A stretch of 64,000 nucleotides of DNA from Mytilinidion resinicola (Eukaryota > Ascomycota > Dothideomycetes > Mytilinidiales > Mytilinidiaceae). Both the position numbers and the translations under genes were made by a program. Below, piece after piece: positions 43,486-56,100 of this stretch. Position 1 is the stretch's first letter. Each line of letters begins with the position of its first letter. The stretch spans positions 1,030,471 through 1,094,470 of the forward strand of contig NW_022985448.1 in NCBI RefSeq assembly GCF_010093595.1, written 5' to 3'. Below the pieces are notes generated by a model. It had not been told where the DNA came from. It did not search any database and worked only from the letters and a program-made list of their open reading frames with translations.

Positions 43486-44940
43486 TTTTACAAGACTTTA
43501 CATTTTTAATCAGCTGAATCGAATTCTAGATTTTTCATAGACGCGGCATAGCCTCTCCATGAACGATGCGTCTACGCTACGTAGTAGTCACAAGAAACTG
43601 CACACGCAACTACCTTGAAGACAATTTTCTAGGAACCGAAATCAGAACCGGGGCAGAGATGAAAGCTGGATCGAGAATGAAGTACACCGAATCGCTTCCG
43701 TGAAGGATTTCAGCCGTCATGTTATAAGTTCTGACATTTCTTACTACATATATGGGCTTTCTGGAGAGGAGACGCAGAGTAAGCCCCGCGTAGTTGTAAG
43801 TAGTAACTAAAGCAACCATCCAAAAATTGATTTCCAAAGGACGAGAAATCGGACTAGAGGTAGAAGGATACGCCGAATTGACCAGAATCTTAGCAGAAGA
43901 GCTTCCCTAAAGAAGTTATTATTGATGTTACAAGATCTCACACAACCAACCGCGTAGACGTTCTGTTACTAGGCGCTGGGGGTATGTCATATACCCATCA
44001 CGTAACCACGATGTAGTTATAAGAACGAACAAAGCCAACCGCTGAAGACATCCGTTTTCTAAAAAAGCAAAATTAGACTAGAAGCAAAAGACTACGCTAG
44101 ATTAGCTGGAGCTCTAATTGAAGCACTTCGGCCTAATAAACTTCACAAAAATTACAAATACTTACAGATCTAACCGCGCAGATAAGTGTTATATGAACAC
44201 GGCGTGGCCTCCATGTACCCTCTATGTCGGTATGGTCTAGTCACAACAAGCGACCAAAGTAACTAATTGAACTATTCAATTTCCAGAGCCTCTAAATCAG
44301 GTCAAGGTCAACGAGTTCCCCCTAGCTTATCGAACTCTCAATAGAAGAGATTCCGCTTCAAATCGATCTGCCCGGTTACAAGTACTTACCAAATCAACCG
44401 TGTAGACGAAAATTTTGATAGACGAGACGTCCACGCGAAGGCTACGATGAGGACCTGGTGGAAACGGCAGAAGTAACTGCTGAAAGCATCCTCTTTCCGG
44501 ACCTCCTAGATTAGGGCCTGGGTAAAGACCTCCGTCCTGTTCGTTGTCTAGTACACCGAGGCGAGTCGGCTCTAGGATAACTACCTTAGTTGCAAGTTTT
44601 CACATTTCTAACCGTGTGATGGTTGTTCTTGTAGACGCAGCGTAGCCTCCACGTAGCCAGCACGTAGTTACAACAAGTAGCAAAAGCAACCACCCAGAAC
44701 ATTCTCTTTCCAGAGCTCTTAAATCAAGCCGTGGTTAAAGACATCCATCTTATTTGGTCCCCACTCCATCGAAGGAGCCCTACCTCGAATATGACTTTCT
44801 CGGTTACAAATTTTCACATTTTCAACCGCGTAGATATAAATTTCATAGACGCAGGGTAGCCTCCGCGTGCACGCTGTGCAGTCACAAAAGGTGACCGAAG
44901 TAACCATCAACACATCCATCTTCCGAAGACCTTGACACTA
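43486..44940. repeat. Degenerate tandem array, about seven units of ~219 bp
   Basis: A block related to TTACAAGTTTTCACATTTCT followed by CAACCGCGTAGA recurs at about 43486, 43721, 43927, 44151, 44375, 44588 and 44803. Spacings are 235, 206, 224, 224, 213 and 215. A second block follows in each unit about 50-60 bp later (GACGCAGCGTAGCCTCCACG-like, then GTAGTTACAACAAG, then AAAGCAACCA). Units are diverged but in the same order. On the minus strand two units stay open for 67-76 codons and give similar peptides (WMVALVTTYNYAG versus LMVTSVTFCDCTA, and VVRNVRTYN versus AVENVKICN). Other units are closed by stops. No transposon ends were seen. Confidence 0.8.
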
Positions 44941-45024
44941 AAATATCACGTTAAGCACCACTACACCCGAACATCATAAACGACCGCACGATCCAGCATT
45001 CTCTTGTTTTGCCGGCTCAACGGC

Positions 45025-45615
45025 CTACCAACTCCTCGACCGCCCTTCCAAAAGCCTATTCCAGACCATCGACGCTGTCTGCAGGGGATCTGAGAACGTT
45101 CGCTGCATATATGGACGCCTCATTGTGTCTCCATCACGCGGCTCCACCGCCAAAGCGTCTCCTGTTCTCTCTTCCCCTTCCCCATCCCCATCCTCCCACC
45201 ACACACTCTCGCTTCCGCTCACAGTCTCCGCGTAATTTCTCCGCCTTACGCTTCTGAATGCGACCAAAGAAATATCGCTATCATGCTGCTCCTCGCTTTC
45301 TCTTCCCCTTCTCTGAGCGAACAGACATGGGCAGAAGAACGCAAGGACGAGCTTGATACTGTGCAGACTACCACAGATAATGCCGGCGTTCATTTCGGTA
45401 ATGGCAATGGCGTAGACGATTGCTGCGTCGACTATTGAAAGTTAGCTAGTTGGAGAGCGAGCTGCGGTGCAATAAGATCAGAGGAGGAAGAGAAGGGGAA
45501 GTCAGACATACTCCGAGTCTCATAGTCGCGAAAGTACGCCTCCAGGTAACACATCCGACAAACCCCTACAACCGGCACCCTAGACTCCCACCGTCAGCCT
45601 ACCCCCCTTCTATCC

Positions 45616-45704
<89 letters not shown>

Positions 45705-46522
45705 TTCTTCAGACTCACACACAACCCAACCCAAACACCCCCACCAGCCCCAACCTCTCCCGCCACGGCAACCGCACCCCCCACACCCGCCCCACCGGCC
45801 ACAGATACACCACCACATCCGCCGCGACATTCAGCCCCGCGCTGCCCAGCAGCACTCCCCGTGCCCCCTCACACCTCCCGCTCCCCCGCGCCGCTGCATC
45901 CCAGCACCTTAGCAGCACCAGCACCACCCCGCCCCCCGCCAGGCCGCCGCACATCCCGACCACCGCACCGCAGAACACGCGGTTGCCGCGCGAGGGGAAC
46001 AGGCGCAGGTACGTGCAGCAGACGGATATCTTGACCAGGGCGACGCAGATGCAGAAGAGGAGGGCGGATGTGAAGGCCATCTTGCCCTCGCCCCGCTACG
46101 TCAGCTCGGGGCGGATGGATATGGGGAGTGGGGATAGGGCTGGACGCGTACTGACGATGTTGAACGCGCGCTCCCACTCGGGCCGCAGGTCGGCGATGTG
46201 GTAGCCCAGGCCGAATTTGCAGCTCACGAGCGCGAGAGTTGCGATGGTGAGGGAGAGGATCTGGGGGGTGTGTTAGCGGGTTGGGGGTTGTAGTGATAGG
46301 GAGGGGGGTCTTTTTTGAGAGGGGGAGACGAACGGCTGCGCATGCCATCAGCCAGTCGTCGAGGCCGATGTAGGTGAGGCGCCGATGGTAGAAGCGGATG
46401 GCGAGGCATTCGAGCATGAGAACTATGCTGGGGATTGTGATGGCGTGCACCATGCTGACGCGGGTGGAGGGGTTGGTGGAGTTCGGGCTGGGAGAGGTGG
46501 TGTTATGGGAGGGATGGGGCAT
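45025..46522 (-). CDS. Fungal rhodopsin-fold (PTH11-like) membrane receptor
   Basis: Five exons, 46334-46522, 46156-46260, 45719-46086, 45512-45579 and 45025-45431, join in phase to about 378 aa. The order fits the fungal rhodopsin-domain family. ITIPSIVLMLECLAIRFYHR and LTYIGLDDWLMACAA come first, then SLTIATLALVSCKFGLGYHI, then ALLFCICVALVKISVCCTYL, VVGMCGGLAGGGVVLVLL and GLNVAADVVVYLWPV. The fourth exon gives VCRMCYLEAYFRDYET and the last EMNAGIICGSLHSIKLVL. The cytosolic tail is about 100 aa and charged. Relatives include Pth11-type receptors of surface sensing. The third intron contains an 88-nt poly-G tract (coding strand), yet the flanking exons join exactly. Start taken at the first Met of the open frame. 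Confidence 0.85.
45617..45704. repeat. 88-nt uninterrupted C homopolymer (G on the gene strand)
   Basis: Eighty-eight consecutive C bases. They lie inside intron 3 (45580-45718) of the PTH11-like gene, between a GTGAGT donor and a TCTAG acceptor. The tract is too pure for coding sequence. It may be a true unstable repeat or an assembly or sequencing artefact. Confidence 0.95.
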
Positions 46523-47104
46523 TTTGGAGGTGATGTGGGATGGGCGAGGATGGGGAGGACGGAGATAGGAATGGCGATAGGTGTGGATGCTGAAGAGTTA
46601 GATGACGTTTGAATAGACGAGGATTGTAGGGTAGCAGGTGGATGAGACTTAGAAGAATGATAAGAGGAAGAAGAGGAGGAAGGGAGAATCAGGACGGTAT
46701 GTGATAGCATCAGATAGGACTTGGCAGATAATCTGTGGAGGGGCCTGCTAATGGCTATTGATCTGGAGGTTGTCGCATACAAAAGAAGGTCCGATATAGA
46801 AGGTCGGGAAGTAGCACTGTAGACATATAGAAGGAGAGCGTTACCGGGTAATAAGTCATCAGCCCCTTTCGACCAAGTTCATCACAGCCTGCGCCACGAT
46901 TTTTGGAGCATTACGGGAAAGGCAATGGTCGTTTAGTATGCCATAGCTCCCATGTTGATGTAGACGCCTAGCCACTCGCAATTGACTCCACCAAAACCAA
47001 TGCCGTCACGGAAATGTCCCTCTCTACAACGCCTCGCAATTCTCATTACATGAAGCAGGTAGCAAACACAACAGTGAACTACCCAAACCGTTTAATTGCC
47101 GGAC
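46523..47104. other. Intergenic region
   Basis: Upstream region of the PTH11-like gene, purine-rich on the plus strand (GGAAGAAGAGGAGGAAGG near 46665), and trailer of TRAPPC11. No gene seen. Confidence 0.4.
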
Positions 47105-50100
47105 TCATTCGTCATCGTCAACCCAGATCAAAATGCCCTTCTTGTCCATCTTAATGTCGCCCGTCGGCTGGATCTTCAGCGTCTTATTGAAGTACCGATC
47201 CACCACCCTCAACTGCGGCATGATCCAGGCACCCTTGACCATAGGCACGAGGTTGTAGTGCACTGTCTGCCTGCTGAACGGTAACATGATCAAGCTTTGA
47301 AGTTTCGAGCCGGCGAACGCGAAGTCTTCGCTCGCTTCCATGCTAACCTCGAATGTGAGAGAGTGCGTCGTCGGGTTCTCCAAGGTATAGTCGAGGTGCA
47401 GAGTCAGGAAAGACTGGACAGTCAAAGACTGTGTGACACTAGCTAGGACGCGTGGCTCGCTGCTAGGGAGGTGGAGACGGGGCATTGCAAGCACGGATGT
47501 GATGGCAGGGCTATCCGAGTTGTTCTCCGACTTCCGCCTCCAGGTGATGCTGAGACCCATGTCGAGAGCTGCTGATCGACGCTCTTCGAACTTGATCTTA
47601 CGCATGTCGAGGCTGAACGATCGCTCCTGAAGTTCTTGGGGAAGGATATCAATGCCTTCAGAGGGGAACTCCTTGGATATATCGCAGACGGCGCCGCCGT
47701 GAATTTCATGCAGCTCCAGACCCGTCTCTTCAATAATCAGCACTTCTTCGGCGAATGAAGCGACCTTAGCCTTCAAATGCCATCTCTGGGCAATGCCACC
47801 AGCGACACCCGACACAGCATCGCCAGTTTCGCCTTCATGAACTTCAAACATGCTCGGCCATGGATCAGGATGAACTCGGGGTGAGAATTCGTAACTGGCT
47901 TCGAAGGGACCATCGAATACGAGATCTGTGGTGAGCGTCTTTGATATTGGAATGTCTTCGTCGCTGAGAAGATGGTACAACACTTTGATCTCGAGAGCAT
48001 ATCCGGAAGGAATGTCAGGCGCTTTGAACTTGATCGTTTCTGTCCGTCTCGCGTTCCGTTCTAGTCGACCAACGACATGCCCTGGAAGCTCGATCTGAGA
48101 GTCGGAATCGCTAGCTGGGATTTTGACAGGTTCTTTATTTGCGGAGTTCGCATTGGGCACCCAAGAGTACTCTAGCGTGTCTGTTGACAGTCCGAGGAGC
48201 CTGACCTCCAGAACCGCTTCAGTAGTCTCTTCTTCCTTGTTGATGATTTCGATGTCAAGTGTTACGGCTTCATCAGTGTAGTAGTGATCCAGAAGATTCG
48301 GAAGGGCAATTTCCATTTTAGGAGGCTTCGGATGTATCTGAGCGAATATGCCAGATGTTCTGCTAAGCTTCTTTGCTTTGATGGTGGAAGATCCTTTAAT
48401 CCACCAGGAGGGTAGGACATCGCCTTCGTTCATTGTTGAGGAGCACACCAGGTTGAAGCGTTCCGTTTCTATCTCTAATATACTACCGAGAACATTCACC
48501 TCGCCGGCATCGCGAAACGTAATGGCAAATGCAAATACTTTGGTCTGTCCAGGATATATTGTCAGGTCCGAACCGCCGCTCCAGAGTGGTTTCTGATCCG
48601 ACCGGGAGCTTGCAGCCGTCTCTTCGAGGTCGAGTTGTTTTATGACGGAGTAGTGTGCAGGACCGTCACTTCTCTCTGAAGTAGAGGCTGTATGTAGAAG
48701 CTGAACCTCGCTGAGGCAGCCTTTGAACCGAATCATAATTTTCGATAGTGTAAGCGGTGCAGATTCTAATCGGGCATTCGATGTCACGGCGATCTGCGAG
48801 GGCAGAGGCTCGCCGACATTCCCATCTCCCTCAAAAAATGTGAATGTAATCGCAACTGTGGCGACAGATCAGAAGAGGCTGTAAAGTACGCATGGATAAC
48901 TTACGGCAAGATACGATCTTGTCAGCACTAACTGTCACGGTGGGCTTTCCACCTTCTTCAACAGGAAATGCGTCCAGACAAGTCATCAAGTTATGCGAGT
49001 GCCCTAATTTGGGTGGTAAAGCACTAGAAAGGAGCTCCCATTCAGTAGCGAGTAAGATCTCGGGATCTTGCACACGCATGGCACACTCTCGAAGCGCCCA
49101 AGTCGCCTCACCAACAAGAGGGTACCACCTCTCTTTCCGCCAGATCATTCCTTCCCACAAGGGCCTGAGCACGCTCTCTGCATCGGCGTATCTCTTGGCG
49201 TGAATAAGCTCTTTTGCGGTATCAAGGTTCAATTGGTCGACAACACGATACTGTCCTCGCATGAAGAACTCTTGTGCAGCTTGGTTCATAATATCAATGA
49301 TCTCGCTGCAGTGATCGTAGCCTTTGTTTTCGGGTAAGGCATATTCCACATGCGGCTCCGGGACGAGATAGTGATCGTAAGTAGTGTACCGGTGGCTGAC
49401 CTGCGTAGCGGGAGAAAGACCTGGGGGCGTACGGTCTTCGTCTGGGATATCTTCAGCGAGTAATCTACGCTTTTGAGCATGTTTAGCGGATAGCCTAAGC
49501 CAGTATCCTGAGTGGTGAAGAAGATGCCAAGGTGATAATCTCTCGCCCTGCGATATTCCGACTTTCTCTGGGGGTGAGAATAGGGTGAAAGGGCGGTCAG
49601 ACACGACGCTGGAGTCTTGGGGGGAATCTTTCACAGCGAAGATAGGCATCTCTGCCCTCTGAATAAGCTGTGACATAGCCTTCGCCCATCTCGACTCCCA
49701 AGCTTCCCAGCCATAATTAGCAGTCCCCTTTCCTCGCCGATCTAAGAGGGACCGCACTCTGCTCTTGTAGATTAGCCACGCCTGGACCGCTGCAGTAGGT
49801 AGCTTGTTCCAGAGAAGACACCGAATATTCCGAATAGCAATAGCATCCGCTAGTAATCGATTTTCGTCCCATCTTGGCGACCAATTGGCAGTTGTTTCGA
49901 ACACACCGTCGGGTCCAAAAAGATTGTCTAGCGCAGACTGATAATGCCTCTGCGCAGCATCCATTTCCTGGCGAAATTCGGCGAAGATCCCTAGCTTGAA
50001 GTCATAACGGACTGCCCAGCCCTGTTGTGCCAGAGTCTGTGAAGTGCCTCTAGTTGGCGGTGCGGTCGGTGCTGGTATTTGGCTGCGCCCCTTTTTCCGC

Positions 50101-50989
50101 CTGGCATGTTTTGTCAGGTCACGGTAGTACTCTGTAGTCAAGGGCTTTAGTGTGGTGACAATCATCTGGGCGAATGAAGCAAGCTCCACGCGTGAGCTAT
50201 TTGGAGGCAGGAAAAAAAGGCCTTTCGTAGCATCCAAGCCCGTCGCTCTCCTGATGGTGGACAGCCTCTCTTCAATATCGGTAGACTCCAGAATAGACTT
50301 GTCACTTATCAGCACTACAGCGTATCTGGTCCTATGTTCTGAGATCTGGAGCTGTCCTTTGATCTTGTTGATCTCTGTCTTCAGCTGATTGTCATGCAGG
50401 CTGTTCCGACTCGGATCTGACGTGAAGTCGAAGAAAGATATGAAGAAAGACGGTATATAGTACTGGTGCTTCATGGTCCACGCAACCGACATGACTCCAT
50501 CGGGAAAGATTGCAGACTCGGGCGACAACGGTGAGATCGGAGAGTGGAGGATCCATGTAGGCGTAGGGGCGACGGTTGGGCTACCAGGAGGAGAAAGGCC
50601 ATCTGGGTTTTCGGGAGGATCAGCCTTTCGAGGAGGCAGCATGAAGTCCTGAGTTGTAGTGAGCACACCGTAGGGAGTCTCTCACGACGGGGCGCCTGAC
50701 CTACCCTCCCTACAGGCCGGATCCTGAACCCTCTCACGGCGCCCTTCCGAGTCTCTGTCACATTGTTCCAGGCGGCATCTCTTGCATCGGTGCTCAGAAA
50801 CTCCTGCAGAAGCTGGTCTGCGCGCTGTCCCGTGACGGGGGGGAGTTCAGAGCTGATGGGTGTTGACCGGCGGCCTAGCAGCACATCTTGGACGGGCGGG
50901 ATGGCCTCTAGTTCCGGAGTCGACCCCAGGCCCGAGAGGACTATGAGCGGGAGGTTGTGGGCAATATATTCGGGCGGATATGCATCCAT
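47105..50989 (-). CDS. TRAPPC11-like trafficking protein (foie-gras/gryzun)
   Basis: Three exons, 50705-50989, 48905-50648 and 47105-48855, give about 1259 aa. The foie-gras region lies in exon 2: KHQYYIPSFFISFFDFTSDP, RYAVVLISDKSILES, GLFFLPPNSSRVELASFAQ, AQQGWAVRYDFKLGIFAEFR, RNIRCLLWNKLPTAAVQAW. A helical-repeat part follows, with AAQEFFMRGQYRVVDQLNLD and RPLWEGMIWRKERWYPL. Exon 3 is the beta-rich gryzun-type C-terminus ending in WVDDDE. TRAPPC11 is a subunit of TRAPP, the exchange factor for Rab1/Rab11-class GTPases, acting in ER-to-Golgi traffic and autophagy. All parts are present, so the gene looks intact. It diverges from the RXT2-like gene with 458 bp between start codons. Confidence 0.9.
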
Positions 50990-51447
50990 TGCGTGGGCGG
51001 TGGTGGAGTTGCAGGCCCAGCCATCAGCTTCTGTTAGTCTCTGCAGCGCCAGGAACTAATGCGGCCCTGCGTCTAGCTTCAGCAGCGCCTAGCAAGACTG
51101 CAGAGCATAGAGCACAGTAGCAGGGAGCTGCTGGTGAGGGTATTGTTCGTGACGGTGTTGGCGTGGTGGGACAATTCTACTGGCCGGTCGGATTCCGGCG
51201 GTCATAATTGCGGCGCGTGAACTCTGCCCAGGTGAAGCTCTTCTCCACACCAACCTCACCCCGTCCTCTCTCTCTCCTCCACCACACCTGCAACCCGGCC
51301 CATACATAACGCCCACGCTTTCGCCGACTGCTGCGACCTTCTGCCGCACTTTCTGCGCCTGGAAATCCTCGGGAGCCCTCCCGTTCGGCACTGACAATAC
51401 CCACACGGCACCGCCTGTCCACGAGCTGCCCCAGGGCGCATTTCACG
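50990..51447. promoter_or_regulatory. Shared divergent promoter, TRAPPC11 and RXT2-like
   Basis: 458 bp separate the two start codons of these oppositely transcribed genes, so both promoters must overlap here. It contains C/T-rich stretches toward the RXT2-like gene (TCCTCTCTCTCTCCTCC near 51273). No TATA box was obvious. Confidence 0.5.
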
Positions 51448-53142
51448 ATGGCTGGCCAGCAGCAGCACATTATCGATACAATCTTCAGCATGAAGAAGCG
51501 CATACTGCGCCGAGAGGACTGTAAGCAGCCTCCACCCGCTTTAGTGCTGTCTTTTTGCGACTCTTGGCTGACCGACTTTCCTCACCTTTAGCCTCCGACT
51601 CGGACGAAGCCGAAACGCCCTTCAACAACCGCATGTATAGCCTCAAGCGAAAGGCAGGACTAGCGCAACCTGGAAAGCCCGATTTCGACGCAGAGGCGCC
51701 GCCGTACAAGAAGGTGACTTTGCCCCGCGTTCCTCCTCTCCGTACACCCGCTAACACAATTTCTCACGCGCAGAGGATCGAACACGCTGGCTACCACAGA
51801 TACATCCTGCATAGAAACCCACCTCGATTCGACCCGGATGGCGACATCGTGGAGTATGGCGACGAATATGAGGATGAGGAAGACTTAACCACAATCGAGG
51901 AGAATCCCTACGCAGACATCCACCTTGAGCGTAAGAAAACCCCCAGACAAAACCTTCACAATACACTCCCTAATCCAATTCTCAGATATCCTCGCTCCAC
52001 TGACTTCAGCCGCTGAACTTCACAACCACCCCTCCATGTCGATTCCCTATACTTCGAAACACCTTACCCACCTGACCGAGGAAGCGGGAGCGATTTCGCG
52101 CCGCGAGTTGGCATCACAATGGAAGGCCAAGAACTTTCTCTCGAAGCTCCAAGGGGACAACACGTGGGTTCCTTGCGGCTTGATGGAGACTGGAACGGAC
52201 AAGTACGTTCTTGGAGGCCTACAGACGAACGGCCCTGGATCTGCGACAACCCCTGCCTCCAGGAACAACTCGCTGTCTGAGCTGCAGCACTCATGGGGCA
52301 ATGGCACGACCGCAGAGGCCTCAATGGATCCGGCGGGCCTCCGGACTCCCCCTCCTACCTCAGCTCCACGACAAGTTCCATTGTTGGACGTGCAGATGGT
52401 GGAGATCGAAAGCGCACATGGATCGCATACCGACGTCATCATAGGCGACGGCCAAACAACAGGAACCGCCCCACAAGTCCACTCAGCCTCATCGCTGCCG
52501 AACGGCGCAAACGGACACGTGCCAGAACCAAGCCAGCTGCCCAACGGCACCGACGCAGACACACCACAGCCAACCGTCAACGGCACCACCCCCCACAACT
52601 CCGACCACGACCTCGAAACCGAAGGCAACCTCCCCTCACCGCCAGCCGACGACGCCTCCTCCACCACCTCGCAGCCAGCCTCGCACCGCATGACGACGCG
52701 CGCCCGCGCCCACGTCTCCAAGTCCCCGTCGCCGCCGCCCTCGCCGCCCGACACGCTGAACCCCATCCACCCCATGTACAAGTTCCCGCTGGACATCATC
52801 CCGGACCGCGACTACGGGCTGCCCGCCGCCGAAGCCGAGGACACGCGCATGATGCTGCTCGCCGTCGTGCAGAAGATGGAGCAGATCGCCCACCGCTCCA
52901 CCGACCTGTTCATGGGCATGCTGCAGGCGGACCGCATGCGGCACGACGTGTTCAAGTGGGCGAAGGCCGAGGCGCACGTCGGCGAGATGAGCGATGGCGA
53001 GGACTGGTATGACCGCGAGGAGTGGGGGCTCGAGGAGGACCTGGTCAAGGGCCGGGACGAGGAGGAGGAGGAGGGCGCGGTGCAGGGGAAGAAGTCGACG
53101 AGGCAGCGGGGCGGGAGGCGCGCGGATAAGGAGGATCGGTGA
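51448..53142 (+). CDS. RXT2-like subunit of the Rpd3L histone deacetylase complex
   Basis: Four exons, 51448-51520, 51592-51713, 51774-51930 and 51986-53142, give about 502 aa. The N-terminal third carries the RXT2_N signature: IIDTIFSMKKRILRREDSSD, FNNRMYSLKRKAGL, RIEHAGYHRYILHRNPPRFD, an acidic EYGDEYEDEED, and ENPYADIHLEHILAPLTSAA with HPSMSIPYTSKHLTHL. The rest is a low-complexity Ser/Thr/Pro linker, then a conserved helix (MMLLAVVQKMEQIAHRSTDL) and an acidic and basic tail. Rxt2 is a subunit of the large Rpd3 deacetylase complex that represses genes through promoter histones. Codon-level GC is much higher in the last 500 bp than in the first exons, with clear GC3 bias. Confidence 0.82.
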
Positions 53143-56100
53143 TTTAGAAGGGGGGACGGGGGGAAAAGGCGAGGTGGGGAATGAATATAAGGGTCTGTTG
53201 AGTTTAGTGCTGCGCTGGGCCTTTCCTTGAGGCGCCGGGGCAATGCATGGATATAGGGCGTTGGAATACAGCGCTTGGCTGCGCTATGCTGGCGGATTTT
53301 TTTGCTGGCGCGAAGATATACGGTTACGGATACCCATACTGGGGGCTGGCATTGTCTCTGGAGTTTTTTTTAGTTTTTGGCTACGCCGTCGCGCGTACGC
53401 TGCATGTGTGGCGAGCACTGAGAGGAGGCATATTTCGGGGATTGTCTATGTTGTCTAGCTAGATGATAGCAATTTATTCACGACTCAGTTCGATGTTGAA
53501 GCGGTTTTGCGATCTGTTTTGAGAATAGCCTGACGAGTTTGAGGAGGTCTGAGGAGATGGAAGAGCTAGGCGACTAACTATGTAGTTGGATGCGCTTTCG
53601 GGATGGCTAGTTATTGGTAGTTAGATATGTATCAGAGCATCTCAGTGGTGGGTGGGAAGTTATCGATGCGGGCGTCCGTGGACACGTGACGTACGCAGGG
53701 CGTTCCGGTCACGTGCTGGATCTCTCTCTCTCAATAACATACGTGGGCTCGAGGTGTGTGCGTGTTGTGTGGGTGGGGGAGAGAGTAAGTGAGAGAGCTA
53801 GAGCTCGGAGACACGAATGCATGATATCTGTAGAGATTTGTTGCGACCCTGGGGCATGCGGGATGCGCATTGACCCTGTCTGTATTTTTCTGCAGAGCAA
53901 GGTTGCTCTTCGGGAGCCTCAAAATCTACGTAAGGGTACAACACACAGGTCTAAGTTGCTGCTAACGATAGATCTCAAACCCAAGCACAGCCGGGTTTTT
54001 GAACTATGAGGATCCAGCTTATCTAGATTAGCGAGTTAGACACGATGCCGCGCCGGGCGATCCGGGCCGATCCGCCGAAGATGGTGTGGAGTTTTCGAAG
54101 GGCAAGGTACCTATTGTACCGCACGCGGGGGACAAAAAAAGCCGTAGTTACACCAAACCACCAAAATCACTTAGGTCAGCGAAACATACCTGGAAGCACA
54201 GCAGTCTACAGCCACCACTATTCAGTCGAAGTATATAAAACGTACATAGACGAATAGATCTGCTTTTGAAGATTATTATTGTCTACTTTAATAGTATCGT
54301 TCTTTCAGAGCGTTGGGGTGTAATTGCTTTCTGAAGAGGATAAGCTGTTTTGGTGTACGGCTTTTTTTATCCGCCGCGTGCCCACTCATTGGATATCTAA
54401 GGTCAATAACACCTCTCAGTGTGTGAGCCAGTGCGTGCGGAAATGGTGCTAGAGGGTACGTTCATAGTAGGCGGGTGAATTCGCCTGCTATAGACGGCTC
54501 AGTACGGTGTTCCCAAAGTCCTCAGTCCGAGCGTTGCGCCACGACGGGTCAAGGCATAGATCGGTTGTGATTGATAAGGCCGGTCCTCTCCATTCTTGAT
54601 GATCGCTGCGTGTTTTCGATGTCCTGATCCACCCTTCACAACCCGTTATCCGTCCGTTATTCGCGTCATCGGTCGAATCAGTGCGCCACTCGGTGTCACC
54701 CAGTGGGGGCGTGGTTGTTGGGAGCAGTCGAGTAAGGTGTGGAGGTCGACGAGCCGGAGCTCAAAGGACACTCAGCTCGCTGCGCTGGTCGAGGGAGCGG
54801 AGATCGTAGTCGAGGCCGAGGGACCCATGGACGCATCGTGTTACTGGCCACGGGACGCTTTCTGGAGCGCGGATCGCATTGCGCAGCCGTTGCGCAGCAG
54901 AGCTGATGTGCGGGATCTGAGCCTGTATCACTACCGACGCTGCGTGCGTCTGTCAAAGCATTTCTCGAGAGGCGTGTCCGTAGCCAAGCGGGCCATCCAA
55001 GATCGGGGTGAGTTGATATGATCGCGACGAGATGAGCTGGTGGCAGTGCCACGGTGTAGCCGTACAAATCCGTAAATGTTGGGATTTGGAGCACAGTTTG
55101 GTAAGCTTGATAAGCCTGAGGCGCGAACGTACCCATGTTCCAGGCTCTCCCAGTAGTTCACGATGCCCAGTGTGGTGGCCCCTGAGGCCGAGAGCCAGGT
55201 GACTTGGGTGCGCAAGAAGCATGCTGTGAAAGGCAGGCCATTGTCGCGTGGTTGGATCCACGCTCCTTGATGTGGTACGAAGCGCACAACAGCTGATTAT
55301 CCACATCTCGGCGCCATTCCCCGTCGCCGCGAAGTCCGCCTCCCCGGCAGCTGAGGTTCAAGTGTCCCCCTACGCTCAAGACTTGGCCTGGTGAGGCACT
55401 GAGTGCCTCATGAGGTGGTTGTGAGACCTGTCCGGACCCGATGTATCCAAGATAGCGACTCTACCAAGCGGTTTGTGGTGCATGTTAGGGGTCCGCGTAG
55501 CTGAAGTCGACTTGTCGTGCAAGAAGAGAGGCGGGGAGGCGGACACTCGTGGCGATGTCCGATGAATTCTCTGCAGATGCGTGAGGGGGCGCGTGGAAAC
55601 GGCTCCAGTGGGGCCATATGTAGAGGGCCGGCTGCCATGGCTGTGAGCTATGGGGTCGTCTCGCGAGGGGATCCTTTTCTTGCGCCATGAGTCGAATTGG
55701 ACTCACCATAAGGGATGAGGGGAATGGGATACTTGTTATGTTTGCCGTGGTCCGGGCCTACCTGCTGGTCTTTCGGTCGCTTGGTGGTGAGGTTTGTGGG
55801 CTGCTTGGTTGCGTTGGGGAGGTTCTTTGTGCTGGCTGCCTCGCAGCTTCTGGATAGGGATGGAGCAATTGGTACCTCGAGTAGGTATAAGGAGCCCCGT
55901 CGGACTGCCATACTTTCCTCGCCACTCGTGGTAGATTCCTCGTATCACTAAAAGAAAGGCAGGATTCCTCTCAACGCAGGTCGTCCCAGCACTCCAGCCA
56001 CTCCAGCTAATGGAGCCTAGCCCCTACCCACCCATCGGTCCGACGGGAGGCTCCTCGCGCATGCAGGTGGCCGCTACCTGTCCGCATTTATCCTTGCACT

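Noticed and set aside
45450..46034. 194-codon plus-strand proline-rich frame
   Set aside because: It is the poly-C tract and the antisense of receptor exons; the poly-Pro run is not evidence for coding.
54596..55306. Overlapping frames on both strands
   Set aside because: Sense and antisense are both open because of composition; no domain and no splice support.
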